16,091 nucleotides of DNA from the NCBI GenBank assembly GCA_016207285.1, contig JACQPW010000076.1:1-16091 (forward strand). Reading direction: 5' to 3'. The DNA is from Candidatus Kerfeldbacteria bacterium. Lineage in GTDB: Bacteria > Patescibacteriota > Patescibacteriia > UBA9570. Made by a program: the position numbers and the translations under genes. This document shows, in pieces, positions 1-8,902 of this stretch; the first letter of the stretch is position 1, and each line of letters begins with the position of its first letter. The notes below the pieces were generated by a model, which made no database searches, had not been told where the DNA came from, and saw only the letters and a list, made by a program, of their open reading frames with translations.

Positions 1-2
1 AG

Positions 3-3000
3 CCTGTACAGTACGCATTAAACGCACAGCAGGATACAATTACTGGTGTCGGAATCCGTCCCACAGCTCCACCGAGCGATCAGTATGTCCATGGAATCTT
101 AGTTGAGGGCAATCGTGCGAACACGGCTGGGGGCTCCTTATTATTTTCATACGACTTTTTAAATAACCAAGTGATTGATGGTCGCGATCGTTCCCAGTTT
201 AATGACCAGCAGATCGCAAGGGAGATTTATCAGGCCTGGACTAAGGTAGAAGATGACGGCCTACTGGATGAGTTAATCCGTCGCTGTTTCTTATCCAACC
301 AAGGTCAATATTATTCACCAGAACGGAAATATCTGGTAAGCATGATGGTCAATAATGGTTCTGCCACACAACAACGGTTTGTGCGAGCTGTCGAACGAGC
401 GCTTGGACTCACCCCTGGAAATAATCTACTGATAAGACGTAACGAGATTTCTCCTGTTGTTCAGGAAATGATGGATAAAGCGACAGCCCGCGGATTTCAT
501 ATTGTGCTAGTGGATGAACTCGTCTCAAATTTTTCACCAGATTTTGTGAATGCTGTGAATGGGTTTAGTGAGTGTACTATAATCACATCCTCTGACCTCG
601 AATACAGTCCTGAACAATATGGCTGGGAAGCCGCTCCGGATAGGCTTGAATTGCGTAAGACCGCAGAACGCACTTTTCAACAAGCTAAACAAGAATTGAT
701 CAGCCTATTAGTAGGGACCGACTTACCGGCTATGGGTTTAGGAGCAGTCTCTTGTCAAACTGTTGACCGCAGCAAACTTTATTATAGTGAAGCTGGTGTT
801 GAGTTGCAGTATGATCAAGGCTCACACAGCTTTGTAGTGCTGATGCGTCCAGACTCGATGTTGTATCAGGCACGACCGTTAGAAAGCACGTATTGGCGGC
901 GCAGGATTCAGACGTTACTACTGGCTACACTAGACCGCGCTAAGCCATTTGCGTATGAACTCGATATCCAACAAACGGCCCAAGGCCAGATTCAAAGATT
1001 AGTTGATCAATTCACTAGCACTGGGGTGTCAGAACTAGCCGCCTTACCTGAACGCTTCGCCATGCTAGAGGAAGTAGCTAGACAACTACCTAAGGATGAA
1101 CGTGAAGAACGCTTGGAACAGTTCGACACCCTCTGTGCACAATGGGATTTACTGCGGCGAGCCGAACGTACAGAGGCTACGGTTGAAGATTTAACTGCTT
1201 TAGCTGCTGCCTACCCAACCCTCCATAGCCTATACAAAAATAAGGCATTTGGTCTGCTGTCGAAACGTATTATTGTACGTGATGGAAAAATTTCTTACGG
1301 TTATTTGTACACATCAGACAAGCTAGGGATTATTACCAAGCCATTACGCAAAACCCTTGATGCCGAAGCCACAGAACAACTGCACGCCAGTGGAATATAT
1401 AAAGTAGCAGGCCATTACGTTTATCCTTTTCAATTAGATGAGGGCGACACCGTTGTAGATATTGATACGAAAACTCCAGTCTTAACTAAGCAAGGAGGTG
1501 AGTTGTTTGGGATCACTGACGGTAAGCTTATTCCATGGCATCAATTTAGATGGGGTCGGCATAATGATGTTGAATTTGACGATGGCACAGTGCATGTTCA
1601 TGCCTCAGCATTAGGTGAGTTGACTAAGTTCTTGTATGGAACACAAAAAATAGAAGCAGCGACTGTGGCAGAAGACATGATTCGACTCAATGGCACGATT
1701 GAAAGTTCCTTGACGATGGAGTATGGCAAAGATCACTGGGATGATCCCCAGCGGATTCTCCTGGACTTGATCCAAAATCATCTAGATGCAGCCGGATCGG
1801 AACGAATTGAAGTGGAATATGAAGTGTTGAAGGATAATGAGCGTCGTTTTGTGCCTGAGTACTTGATTGGTGATGGTGACAATATTCTCGCCATTAAAAT
1901 TAGAGATTATGGTACGGGATATGCACCCAATCATCTAGGTACGTTAGGTGCTAGTCGCAAAGTCAGCCCCTTGCAAGCCGGGAAATACGGTGAGGGGCAA
2001 AAGTTATTAGCTGCAGCAGCGCGCCGCCATGGCTTAGAACTGACCTTCAGTTCGGTGGCACCTTACCAAGGCCAAGCCCACCGCTGGACAGCTACAGCCC
2101 AAGGCCAACCGTTGGAGATCGTACGGTCTGGCCGTAGAACCCAAGATGAACGCATTGTGTTTCAATTGCACAGTGAACCAACCGGTGAACGAGTTTCTTC
2201 CGAAAGCACATTACGTTTACCAGAGGGGGTCACAGTTGATTTTTGGAACAGATTAGTAGCCCAGATGCATCCACGCAGTGAACCAGTCAGCGGTCAGCGC
2301 GGCTTAGCCAGAATTGTGCGCCAGTTACGTTATAATGATTATCATCAGAATGAGATTGATGTAGGTTGCATGAAGGTTTTACCAGATGAACCAGGTGCTA
2401 TTTATGAAAACGGTTTACTGGTGCAAAGGATACCAGGCATCATCTGTGGTTATGATCTGCCTAATGTGACCAATACGCGGGAACGTAATCGGATAGATCA
2501 AGATAAATTAAAATACTACATTGCTTACGCCCAAGCTAATTGTAGGAACCCCCAGTATGCAGACCGGTGTGTTGCTAGCATGGTTGCTAGCTTAAGATCC
2601 TGGACAACACCCCAACCGGTCGCCGAACACAACCTGCATGAACCAGCAAAATTTGCTTCACTACCCCTATGGGATCAAGCCATCGCTAATCGTTTCCGGA
2701 ACCGTTACCTACATTCTGATATTGCAATTGCAAAAGGTAAACTGTCTACTGATGATCGCATCAGAACACTGTTCTATGCCAAATATCTGCCGGTAGACCA
2801 GCGTGCAACGGTAAGCGCAGAACAATTCGACCAGTTGGCTGGTTTACTGCCAACAACTATCGAATATACCCGACGCTTTGCCCGCATGCAACTAGCAGTA
2901 CCAGCTGCGGTAATTTCTCAATTAGAGCAAGTGGTAGCTGCCTGCGCGACCGCCCAAAAATCATTATGGGATCGCCAGCTGAAAGAACGTCCTGGCCGGC

Positions 3001-3314
3001 GATTAATGAAACAATTACATGTGAATAATGATGCTTTATCTCTTTGGACAGTTGAAGAGATGGCACAGCGCCAAGCTGTATCTGTAGCACCCCGCGAAGT
3101 TGGGTACCATGGTATTATTGATATAGGCACTCCCAAGCCTCATGTCAATTTTAATGAGGATTTACTCCGCCAACGCTCTACAAAATTAGTTGGTACTATT
3201 CATCATGAGTTGGCACATCATGTGACACAGGCATCAGATTATGAAGATCACTTCTTGGTATACCTCTTAGAATTAGCGTTCGATGCGAAACAACGGCAGG
3301 CAGACGCACGTTAA
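3..3314 (+). CDS. Giant GHKL-type ATPase with C-terminal HExxH motif (5'-partial)
   Basis: The reading frame is open from base 3, so the gene enters from the left edge; GTG at 171 is only an internal valine codon. The 56 codons before it read as ordinary protein (for example HGILVEGNRANTAGGSLLFSYD). Numbering from base 3, about 1103 residues are visible. A Bergerat-fold ATPase sits near the middle: N box LIQNHLDA (589-596, nt 1767-1790), G1 box DYGTGY (635-640, nt 1905-1922) and G2-like GKYGEGQ (660-666, nt 1980-2000). The C-terminus carries HHELAHH, an HExxH zinc-protease signature (1068-1072, nt 3204-3218), followed by an acidic ASDYED stretch; I cannot assign a third zinc ligand. The roughly 580 residues before the ATPase match no domain I recognise. 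No signal peptide or membrane helix is visible, so it is probably cytoplasmic. It converges on murE with a 9 bp gap. ATPase assignment is firm; peptidase activity is inferred from the motif only. Confidence 0.85.
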   Translation, partial: PVQYALNAQQDTITGVGIRPTAPPSDQYVHGILVEGNRANTAGGSLLFSYDFLNNQVIDGRDRSQFNDQQIAREIYQAWTKVEDDGLLDELIRRCFLSNQGQYYSPERKYLVSMMVNNGSATQQRFVRAVERALGLTPGNNLLIRRNEISPVVQEMMDKATARGFHIVLVDELVSNFSPDFVNAVNGFSECTIITSSDLEYSPEQYGWEAAPDRLELRKTAERTFQQAKQELISLLVGTDLPAMGLGAVSCQTVDRSKLYYSEAGVELQYDQGSHSFVVLMRPDSMLYQARPLESTYWRRRIQTLLLATLDRAKPFAYELDIQQTAQGQIQRLVDQFTSTGVSELAALPERFAMLEEVARQLPKDEREERLEQFDTLCAQWDLLRRAERTEATVEDLTALAAAYPTLHSLYKNKAFGLLSKRIIVRDGKISYGYLYTSDKLGIITKPLRKTLDAEATEQLHASGIYKVAGHYVYPFQLDEGDTVVDIDTKTPVLTKQGGELFGITDGKLIPWHQFRWGRHNDVEFDDGTVHVHASALGELTKFLYGTQKIEAATVAEDMIRLNGTIESSLTMEYGKDHWDDPQRILLDLIQNHLDAAGSERIEVEYEVLKDNERRFVPEYLIGDGDNILAIKIRDYGTGYAPNHLGTLGASRKVSPLQAGKYGEGQKLLAAAARRHGLELTFSSVAPYQGQAHRWTATAQGQPLEIVRSGRRTQDERIVFQLHSEPTGERVSSESTLRLPEGVTVDFWNRLVAQMHPRSEPVSGQRGLARIVRQLRYNDYHQNEIDVGCMKVLPDEPGAIYENGLLVQRIPGIICGYDLPNVTNTRERNRIDQDKLKYYIAYAQANCRNPQYADRCVASMVASLRSWTTPQPVAEHNLHEPAKFASLPLWDQAIANRFRNRYLHSDIAIAKGKLSTDDRIRTLFYAKYLPVDQRATVSAEQFDQLAGLLPTTIEYTRRFARMQLAVPAAVISQLEQVVAACATAQKSLWDRQLKERPGRRLMKQLHVNNDALSLWTVEEMAQRQAVSVAPREVGYHGIIDIGTPKPHVNFNEDLLRQRSTKLVGTIHHELAHHVTQASDYEDHFLVYLLELAFDAKQRQADAR

Positions 3315-3323
3315 GTACCGAGG

Positions 3324-4637
3324 TTATGTTAACTTCTGTAACTCTTCTCTCGCCACCGTCCTATCATCCCACGGCTCTTTTTTGCCTTTAGCGCGACAGA
3401 TTTTTTGATCCGCTCCTTTGCAGGTTAAGAACACCACGTCACCCGGCTTCGCCATACTAAACGCAGCCGCAATCGCCTGACGCCGATCGGGAATTAGCCA
3501 GGCTGTTTGGTTCAACACTTTGCCGCCCGCTACGACGCCCTCGGCCACCTGCTGCATAATCACCAGCGGATCATCATCATACGGATCTTCATCGGTGATA
3601 ATGACATAATCACACAACTCACCAGCGGCTTTACCATTAGTGAGCCGTCGCCCAGTATCACGCCCACCACCAGTGCTACTAATTAACGTAATCAATTTAC
3701 TGTGTGGTGACATCTTCCGCCAAAACCCATACAGTAACCCTAAGCTGACGGGCTCGTAAGCGTAATCCACGATCACGGTAAAAGGTTGTGAACCAACAAT
3801 ACGTTCCATTCTGCCTGGTATCAACGCCACTGGTGCTAAAGCTCGCTGCATGGTCGGAAAATCTACCCCTTGGCTAAGAGCCACGCCAATGGCGGAAGCG
3901 ATACTATCTAAGTTCCATTCACCCAACAACTTACTCATCATGGTATGACCCTCCACCACAAACTGTAAACCATCTTTAGTGGCGACAATATCCGTCAGTG
4001 GTAAATTAGCATTGGCAACACCTTGTCGCGTCCACATCACCTTGACCGGCACTTCAGCAGCTGCAAAAAATTCTGGTAAGTATTCTGAATCGGCATTCAA
4101 CACTGCCACCTTTTGCACTACATGATTGTTCAATTGCTTGGCTGGCAACTGACTAAGGTGATGAAACAGTTCTAGTTTGGCTTGTTTGTACGCTTCAAAA
4201 CTACCGTGAGCATCAATATGCTCTGGAAATAAATTCGTCCAGACACAGACATCATATTGGATCCCCAAATGCCGCCACTGCTTAATGCCTTCGGAAGAAG
4301 TTTCCACAATGGCGTACTGACAACCCGCCGCTACCATATCGGCTAACAATTTCTGCAACTGGCTACGCCCCACCATCGTCATTTTGGTATCATTCAACCA
4401 TTCTTTTTCGCCAATTCTAAAATTGGCTGTGGTCGCCATGCCTACCGTATAACCAGCCGCCGTCAGTACATACCAAATTAAGTTAGCCGTGGTCGACTTC
4501 CCTTTGGTTCCGGTCACACCAATCACCACTAACTTACCGGATGGATGTTTGTACCGCCACGCAGCCAAGCGCGCAAACAGCTTATGGTAATAATCCAACA
4601 ACCAACTCGGTACGATCTGTTTAATGATTCGCTTCAT
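3324..4637 (-). CDS. murE: UDP-N-acetylmuramyl-tripeptide synthetase (MurE-like Mur ligase), short form
   Basis: Cytoplasmic ATP-dependent ligase that adds the third amino acid to the UDP-MurNAc peptide in peptidoglycan synthesis. I start it at the ATG at 4637 (MKRIIKQIVPSWLLDYYHK), giving 437 residues; the frame is open further upstream to 4703 but that part does not resemble the family. Visible features are the Mur ligase P-loop GVTGTKGKSTT (40-50), VETSSEG, a WTNLFPEHIDAHGS segment, and a C-terminal KGADQKI...WDDR segment that replaces the usual GKGHE. The N-terminal UDP-binding domain of about 90-100 residues found in E. coli MurE is absent and replaced by a short helical lead. At the position of the DNPR signature for diaminopimelate this protein has DEDPYDDDP (349-357), so the amino acid it adds cannot be read from the motif. 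Its start overlaps the preceding membrane-protein gene by 17 bp, which suggests translational coupling. Confidence 0.87.
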   Translation of the reverse strand: MKRIIKQIVPSWLLDYYHKLFARLAAWRYKHPSGKLVVIGVTGTKGKSTTANLIWYVLTAAGYTVGMATTANFRIGEKEWLNDTKMTMVGRSQLQKLLADMVAAGCQYAIVETSSEGIKQWRHLGIQYDVCVWTNLFPEHIDAHGSFEAYKQAKLELFHHLSQLPAKQLNNHVVQKVAVLNADSEYLPEFFAAAEVPVKVMWTRQGVANANLPLTDIVATKDGLQFVVEGHTMMSKLLGEWNLDSIASAIGVALSQGVDFPTMQRALAPVALIPGRMERIVGSQPFTVIVDYAYEPVSLGLLYGFWRKMSPHSKLITLISSTGGGRDTGRRLTNGKAAGELCDYVIITDEDPYDDDPLVIMQQVAEGVVAGGKVLNQTAWLIPDRRQAIAAAFSMAKPGDVVFLTCKGADQKICRAKGKKEPWDDRTVAREELQKLT

Positions 4638-4983
4638 ATAATGTAGTGATAGACCACACCATAACATGAGCCAGCGTAACCGCAAAGACAAACAACCATT
4701 CAAACCAAATAATGTAAGCCGTCTTGTGCACCTTTTTCTTCTTCAACCAATCCGTCAGCACTTGAAAAATGAAGGAGACGCAGGTTAAAGCAAATAACAT
4801 CCCTACAAACGACAGTACAATGCTCTTGATAAACCAGGCGACAGCAATAATGACACTGGCCAATAATAGCCACCACGTGGCACGGCGTGCTTTGTGCCAA
4901 ATGACGGGCGATTGCCGATGCATGACAAATAACGTCACCCACAACACAAAGACTGCTACATACCCAAAGATGATCACATTCAT
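4621..4983 (-). CDS. Small four-helix membrane protein between subtilase and murE
   Basis: A 120-residue hydrophobic protein of no family I recognise. Four likely transmembrane segments lie at about 3-21, 36-52, 54-76 and 90-111. Positive clusters lie between TM1 and TM2 (HKARR) and between TM3 and TM4 (KKKKVHK), placing those loops inside, so both termini would face the opposite side under the positive-inside rule. Its ATG overlaps the subtilase stop as ATGA (4980-4983), and its 3' end overlaps the murE start by 17 bp. This makes it the middle gene of a three-gene operon. Position suggests an envelope role linked to wall synthesis or secretion, but that is inference from neighbours only. It is clearly a gene: overlaps are tight on both sides and the hydrophobic pattern is coherent. 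Confidence 0.75.
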   Translation of the reverse strand: MNVIIFGYVAVFVLWVTLFVMHRQSPVIWHKARRATWWLLLASVIIAVAWFIKSIVLSFVGMLFALTCVSFIFQVLTDWLKKKKVHKTAYIIWFEWLFVFAVTLAHVMVWSITTLYEANH

Positions 4984-6797
4984 AGCTTGATAGCTTTACT
5001 GTGAGACATCGCACTGATGTTACCTAAATTATCAATGGCGCGCACCTTGTAATAGTACCTCTGTCCAGACATGGTGGTTGAATCGGTATATTTTTTCTGA
5101 GTAATGACACCAGAAATAGATTTGTATTTACCATGTAATTTATTTGCCCGATACACTTTATACCCCACCACATGTTCTCCTTTTGTCCGGTACCAGTGCA
5201 ATTGTACACTACTATCTACTAACTTCTCGATACTGTTCCAAGTTGGTCGACGCACTTTGGTATCCACAATGTAAATAAATTCTCCCAATGGGGATGGATC
5301 ATCATTGGTATCAATGGCTTTCACGCGCAAACGATACTTCCGTTCGTTGCCATGCACCTTGGCAGACGGCGTGAAAGATCGTTTAGTTTGAAAGGTGCCA
5401 TACACGAGTGGATCTAACCGTTGTGTACCAAAGTACACATAATATCCACTGATCGCTGCCGGGCTGAATGGTTTGGCCCAAGAAAAATAAGGACTAGTGT
5501 CACGTTCACGCTGATTGGTTTGCATTCTGTTTTTTCGACTAGCCGAATGAAAGGCCGACACAGTTAAATCTAGTTGGGCTGCAATCGCGCTACCAGCGTT
5601 CACTCGACCAGCACCAAATTCTGGAATCTGCACATCGTCTGCCGTGTCGATGATCGCTGTCGCTAAATCGCCTAGATCCAGAGTGTCATCTACCGACAAT
5701 AATAATGCCGCGACACCACTCACTACCGGTGTTGACATGGATGTGCCAGACAAAAAACCATAGTCGGCCGTAAAACCATTAGCTGCATCACCTGTATAAT
5801 AGGTACTTAAAATACTTTGGCCAGGTGCGCCGATGTCTACGCAATCGGTGCCATAGTTACTAAAACTAGCCATGGCATCGCTAGCGTCTGTGGCACCAAC
5901 ACCAAGCACATTGTCGTAACACACTGGGTAAGATGGTAGAATATTTAAATCAATCGAATCGTTACCGGCGGCGGCTACTACTAATTGACCGGCGGCAACA
6001 GCCTCCGCAATGGCTGCTCGTTCGGTTTTACTATTATCATAGCCACCAAAGCTCATATTCAAAATATCAGCTCCATTAGCAATGGCGTAGGCAATGGCAT
6101 CCGCTAAAGCGGCGACACTGCTGTCACCGTCATCATCAAAGATTTTAATTGGCATAATCGAAACTTCCCAATTCACACCAGTTACTCCTTCAACATTATT
6201 GCCCACTGCACCGATGGTTCCAGAGACATGGGTACCATGTAAGACAACGGTGTTATTGAAATTAGCACTGGTTGGCTGCGGTGATGGATCATTATCATTG
6301 TCAATAAAATCCCAACCAGATACATCATCAATATACCCATTGCCGTCATCATCAATACCGTTAGCTGCTACCTCTCCCGGATTCACCCAAATGTTGTCCG
6401 CTAAATCGATGTGATCCGTATCCACGCCGGTATCGAGCACGGCCACAATAACCGTTCTACTACCAGTGCTGTAATTCCAAGCTTTGGCAGCGTCAATATC
6501 TGCGTCACTGGTCTGCTCCAAATAAGACAACGCCCCACTCGTATAGTAGGTGTCATTGGGTGTGGTTTGAATAAAGCGCCGATAGTTAGGCTCGACATAC
6601 TCCACCCGTGGATCGGCTTGAAACAGGTCAATGGCTGTAGTCACGTCACTGACGCGCACAACCGAAACATCCGCTGCCGTCGTAGGCTGGTCTGCCCACT
6701 TTACCAGTACCTCATTGGGTACATAGTCTGCAGCGGAGACAACAGTAGCTACGGCCCAACTCATGGCTACAACGGCAGACCCTATCCAATAACGCAT
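4980..6797 (-). CDS. Secreted S8 family serine peptidase (subtilase) with C-terminal FnIII-like domains
   Basis: A 605-residue exported protease. An N-terminal signal peptide (about 1-22, MRYWIGSAVVAMSWAVATVV, then SAA) is followed by a short I9-like propeptide (about 25-75, with PNEVLVKW and VEYVEPNY). The catalytic domain carries the complete subtilisin triad: Asp122 (VLDTGVD), His187 (HGTHVSG) and Ser353 (GTSMSTP), with the oxyanion Asn279 (AAAGND). An EF-hand-like calcium loop, DDDGNGYIDD (149-158), is inserted after the Asp motif, as in many subtilases. Residues about 430-515 and 520-605 form two fibronectin-III-like repeats (GYYVYFG..., GYKVYRA...YYYKVRAID), probably for adhesion or substrate binding. 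No sortase motif or C-terminal helix is present, so release or non-covalent retention is expected. It is the first gene of an operon with the small membrane protein and murE. It diverges from the asparaginase across 48 bp. No Shine-Dalgarno sequence precedes the ATG. Confidence 0.93.
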   Translation of the reverse strand: MRYWIGSAVVAMSWAVATVVSAADYVPNEVLVKWADQPTTAADVSVVRVSDVTTAIDLFQADPRVEYVEPNYRRFIQTTPNDTYYTSGALSYLEQTSDADIDAAKAWNYSTGSRTVIVAVLDTGVDTDHIDLADNIWVNPGEVAANGIDDDGNGYIDDVSGWDFIDNDNDPSPQPTSANFNNTVVLHGTHVSGTIGAVGNNVEGVTGVNWEVSIMPIKIFDDDGDSSVAALADAIAYAIANGADILNMSFGGYDNSKTERAAIAEAVAAGQLVVAAAGNDSIDLNILPSYPVCYDNVLGVGATDASDAMASFSNYGTDCVDIGAPGQSILSTYYTGDAANGFTADYGFLSGTSMSTPVVSGVAALLLSVDDTLDLGDLATAIIDTADDVQIPEFGAGRVNAGSAIAAQLDLTVSAFHSASRKNRMQTNQRERDTSPYFSWAKPFSPAAISGYYVYFGTQRLDPLVYGTFQTKRSFTPSAKVHGNERKYRLRVKAIDTNDDPSPLGEFIYIVDTKVRRPTWNSIEKLVDSSVQLHWYRTKGEHVVGYKVYRANKLHGKYKSISGVITQKKYTDSTTMSGQRYYYKVRAIDNLGNISAMSHSKAIKL

Positions 6798-6830
6798 AAA
6801 AAAATCAACATAGAGGAATTAAAGCACATA

Positions 6831-6839
6831 TGCTATACT
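6831..6839 (+). promoter_or_regulatory. Extended -10 promoter of the asparaginase gene, probably leaderless
   Basis: TGCTATACT fits the extended -10 pattern TGnTATAAT, with TATACT at 6834-6839. I see no convincing -35 at the right distance, which is usual for extended -10 promoters. The ATG at 6846 begins seven bases after the hexamer, so transcription would start at or next to the A of the start codon. No Shine-Dalgarno sequence fits in this space. Leaderless translation is therefore inferred. Confidence 0.55.
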
Positions 6840-6845
6840 TTTCCA

Positions 6846-7853
6846 ATGAAACGAATCTGTTTACTACACACCGGCGGTACCATTACCATGTTCAAAAATG
6901 CAGCTGGGGTATTACAGCCACCCACCTCTGGTGAGTATCTCCTAGAATATGTTCCCAATATTACAAAGATTGCCGACATCGATAACGTGTTCTTGTTTCA
7001 GCTAGATAGTTCTGATATTAACCCCCGCCACTGGAAAGTGATTGCCGAAGCGATTGCTGAACGCTATGACCGTTATGATGGCTTTGTGATTACACACGGT
7101 ACCGATACGATGGCCTACACCGCCACTGCCTTATCTTTTATGCTCGGTAACTTAAGTAAACCGGTCATCGTGACAGGATCCCAGCTCCCTATTTCTGAAA
7201 TTGCTTCCGATGGTGTGACCAACTTGATTAACGCTGTCCGCATGGCCTGTGAACCAATCTCTGAAGTAGCCATCATGTTTGGACATCACTTGATCCGTGG
7301 TAATCGTTCAAAGAAAGTATCGCATTTCAACCTAGATGCTTTTATTTCGCCCAACTGTTTACCACTGTCTGAACTGGGCGCTGAACTACGCTTAGCTGAC
7401 CACTGCATGGTCAGACGCAGTAAGCAGGTCCAATTGCAAACTGACCTCGTCACGGATGTAGCCTTTATCAAAATCTTTCCAGGCATTACCAATGCCTTCA
7501 TTTTGGGGATGGTGCCACCACGTACCCGCGGTGTCATCTTTGAAGCCTACGGTACGGGTAACTTTCCACTGGGAGATGAGGGTATCCAAGAGGCGATGGA
7601 AAATATTATTAGCCAAGGCATCCCCACGGTGATTTCGACGCAATGCATTTATGGTGGAGTGGAATATGAACGCTATCAAGGTGGTTGGTTTGCTAAGAGC
7701 CGTGGTGCCATCACTGCTCAAGATATGACCAGTGAAGCCGCCCTCATTAAGTTAATGTGGTGCTTGGGGCAGAGTTCAGATGACAAAGAGATTAAACGGT
7801 TGTATCAAACCAATGTAGTGGGTGAACTAACAGAACGTGAAACCAGACCATGA
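6846..7853 (+). CDS. ansA: Type I L-asparaginase
   Basis: Cytoplasmic amidohydrolase releasing ammonia from L-asparagine to give aspartate. The frame is open upstream to 6411, but the protein family begins at the ATG at 6846 (MKRICLLHTGGTIT), which gives 335 residues, the usual length. Key residues are visible: nucleophile Thr12 in TGGTI, the DSSDI substrate loop (54-58), and the second signature HGTDTMAYTA with Thr86-Asp87. Lys156 in RGNRSKK aligns with the catalytic lysine of E. coli AnsB. There is no signal peptide, which fits the cytosolic type I form. A GatD-like amidotransferase subunit is possible because the domains are related, but no GatE gene lies nearby and the N-terminal GatD extension is absent. 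The stop overlaps the next start as ATGA (7850-7853). Confidence 0.92.
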   Translation: MKRICLLHTGGTITMFKNAAGVLQPPTSGEYLLEYVPNITKIADIDNVFLFQLDSSDINPRHWKVIAEAIAERYDRYDGFVITHGTDTMAYTATALSFMLGNLSKPVIVTGSQLPISEIASDGVTNLINAVRMACEPISEVAIMFGHHLIRGNRSKKVSHFNLDAFISPNCLPLSELGAELRLADHCMVRRSKQVQLQTDLVTDVAFIKIFPGITNAFILGMVPPRTRGVIFEAYGTGNFPLGDEGIQEAMENIISQGIPTVISTQCIYGGVEYERYQGGWFAKSRGAITAQDMTSEAALIKLMWCLGQSSDDKEIKRLYQTNVVGELTERETRP

Positions 7854-8902
7854 CCGCCATTGATTTCAAAAAAATCCAATCCTATACCTTCTTTGGGGCT
7901 CTGATTGGTATTACGGTTTTATTTTTGTGGATGTTACGACCATATGTCTATCCGGTCTTTTGGGCGGCTGTCTTGGCGGCACTATTTTATCCTTTATATC
8001 GTCGCCTCTTAGCCAAAGTAAAAAGCCCCAATGTGGCGGCCGGATTAACCGAACTATTGATTCTCCTTATTTTTATTGTGCCATTAGCCGGCATTGTATC
8101 GTTGCTCGTGCAACAAGCTTTTAGTGTCTATAACACGTTTGGTAATCGTGAAACGTTTATCTCCTTCAACAACTACCTACAACAAACCTTATCAAATCCA
8201 TTGGTGGCTCCGTACTTGGAAAAGATTGATCTCACCGATAAATTATCCAGCTTTGGTAGTAGCGCCTCCGCCTTTCTCTATTCATTTTTAACCCGGAGTG
8301 GACAGAACACGGCCCGGTGGATTGTGCAGTTACTCATCATGCTCTATACGTTATATTTCTTTTTGAAAGACGGTCAACGTTTCCTGCAAAGGGTGATGCA
8401 CTTGTTGCCATTGGGTGATGCCTACGAGCAACAACTGTACCAACGGTTTGTTTCTACCACCCGCGCCACCTTAAAAGGCACCATCGTGATTGGTGTCGTT
8501 CAAGGTAGTATCGGTACCATTGCGTTGCTAGTAACCGGTGTACCAGCGGCTGTATTTTGGGGCGTCATTATGATTGTGTTATCAATTATTCCTGGTATCG
8601 GTGCTTCGGTGGTGTTACTACCCACGATCGTGATCTTGCTGGTACTTGGTCAATGGTGGCAAGCAGTAGTGGTTTTGATTGCACTCATCATGGCCGGCAC
8701 GATTGATAATGTGTTGCGTGGCCCACTCGTTGGTAAAGATACGCAGATGCATCCATTATTGATTTTCTTTGCTACCTTGGGTGGATTATTATCGTTTGGA
8801 ATTTCTGGTGTGGTGATTGGTCCAGTCATCACGGCTTTACTACTTAGTATTTGGCAAATTTACGAACAGAAGTATCACGGAGATTTAGTGAGGGAAGGGT
8901 AA
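7850..8902 (+). CDS. AI-2E family transporter (PF01594-type permease)
   Basis: A 350-residue polytopic membrane protein. Hydrophobic segments fall at about 12-30 and 33-50, 63-88, 155-173, 205-232, 235-265, 267-285 and 300-336, matching the usual eight-helix pattern with a large external loop (about 90-150). Family hallmarks are FFLKDG (170-175), VPAAVFWGVI...IIPGIGA (231-252), and the C-terminal DNVLRGPLVGK plus HPLLIFFATLGGLLSFGISGVVIGP region (286-325, quoted in parts). Members export diverse substrates; the AI-2 exporter name comes from E. coli TqsA, and sodium/proton antiport is known in others, so the substrate cannot be read from sequence. It is translationally coupled to the asparaginase through an ATGA overlap. 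The pairing gives no clear metabolic story. Confidence 0.9.
   Translation: MTAIDFKKIQSYTFFGALIGITVLFLWMLRPYVYPVFWAAVLAALFYPLYRRLLAKVKSPNVAAGLTELLILLIFIVPLAGIVSLLVQQAFSVYNTFGNRETFISFNNYLQQTLSNPLVAPYLEKIDLTDKLSSFGSSASAFLYSFLTRSGQNTARWIVQLLIMLYTLYFFLKDGQRFLQRVMHLLPLGDAYEQQLYQRFVSTTRATLKGTIVIGVVQGSIGTIALLVTGVPAAVFWGVIMIVLSIIPGIGASVVLLPTIVILLVLGQWWQAVVVLIALIMAGTIDNVLRGPLVGKDTQMHPLLIFFATLGGLLSFGISGVVIGPVITALLLSIWQIYEQKYHGDLVREG

Noticed and set aside
171..173. GTG at 171 as the start of the giant ATPase
   Set aside because: The frame is open back to base 3 and the upstream codons encode plausible protein, so the gene begins before the window.
6411..6845. Longer 480-residue version of the asparaginase
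   Set aside because: The extra 145 residues are antisense to the subtilase N-terminus; the family begins at the ATG at 6846 right after a -10 element.
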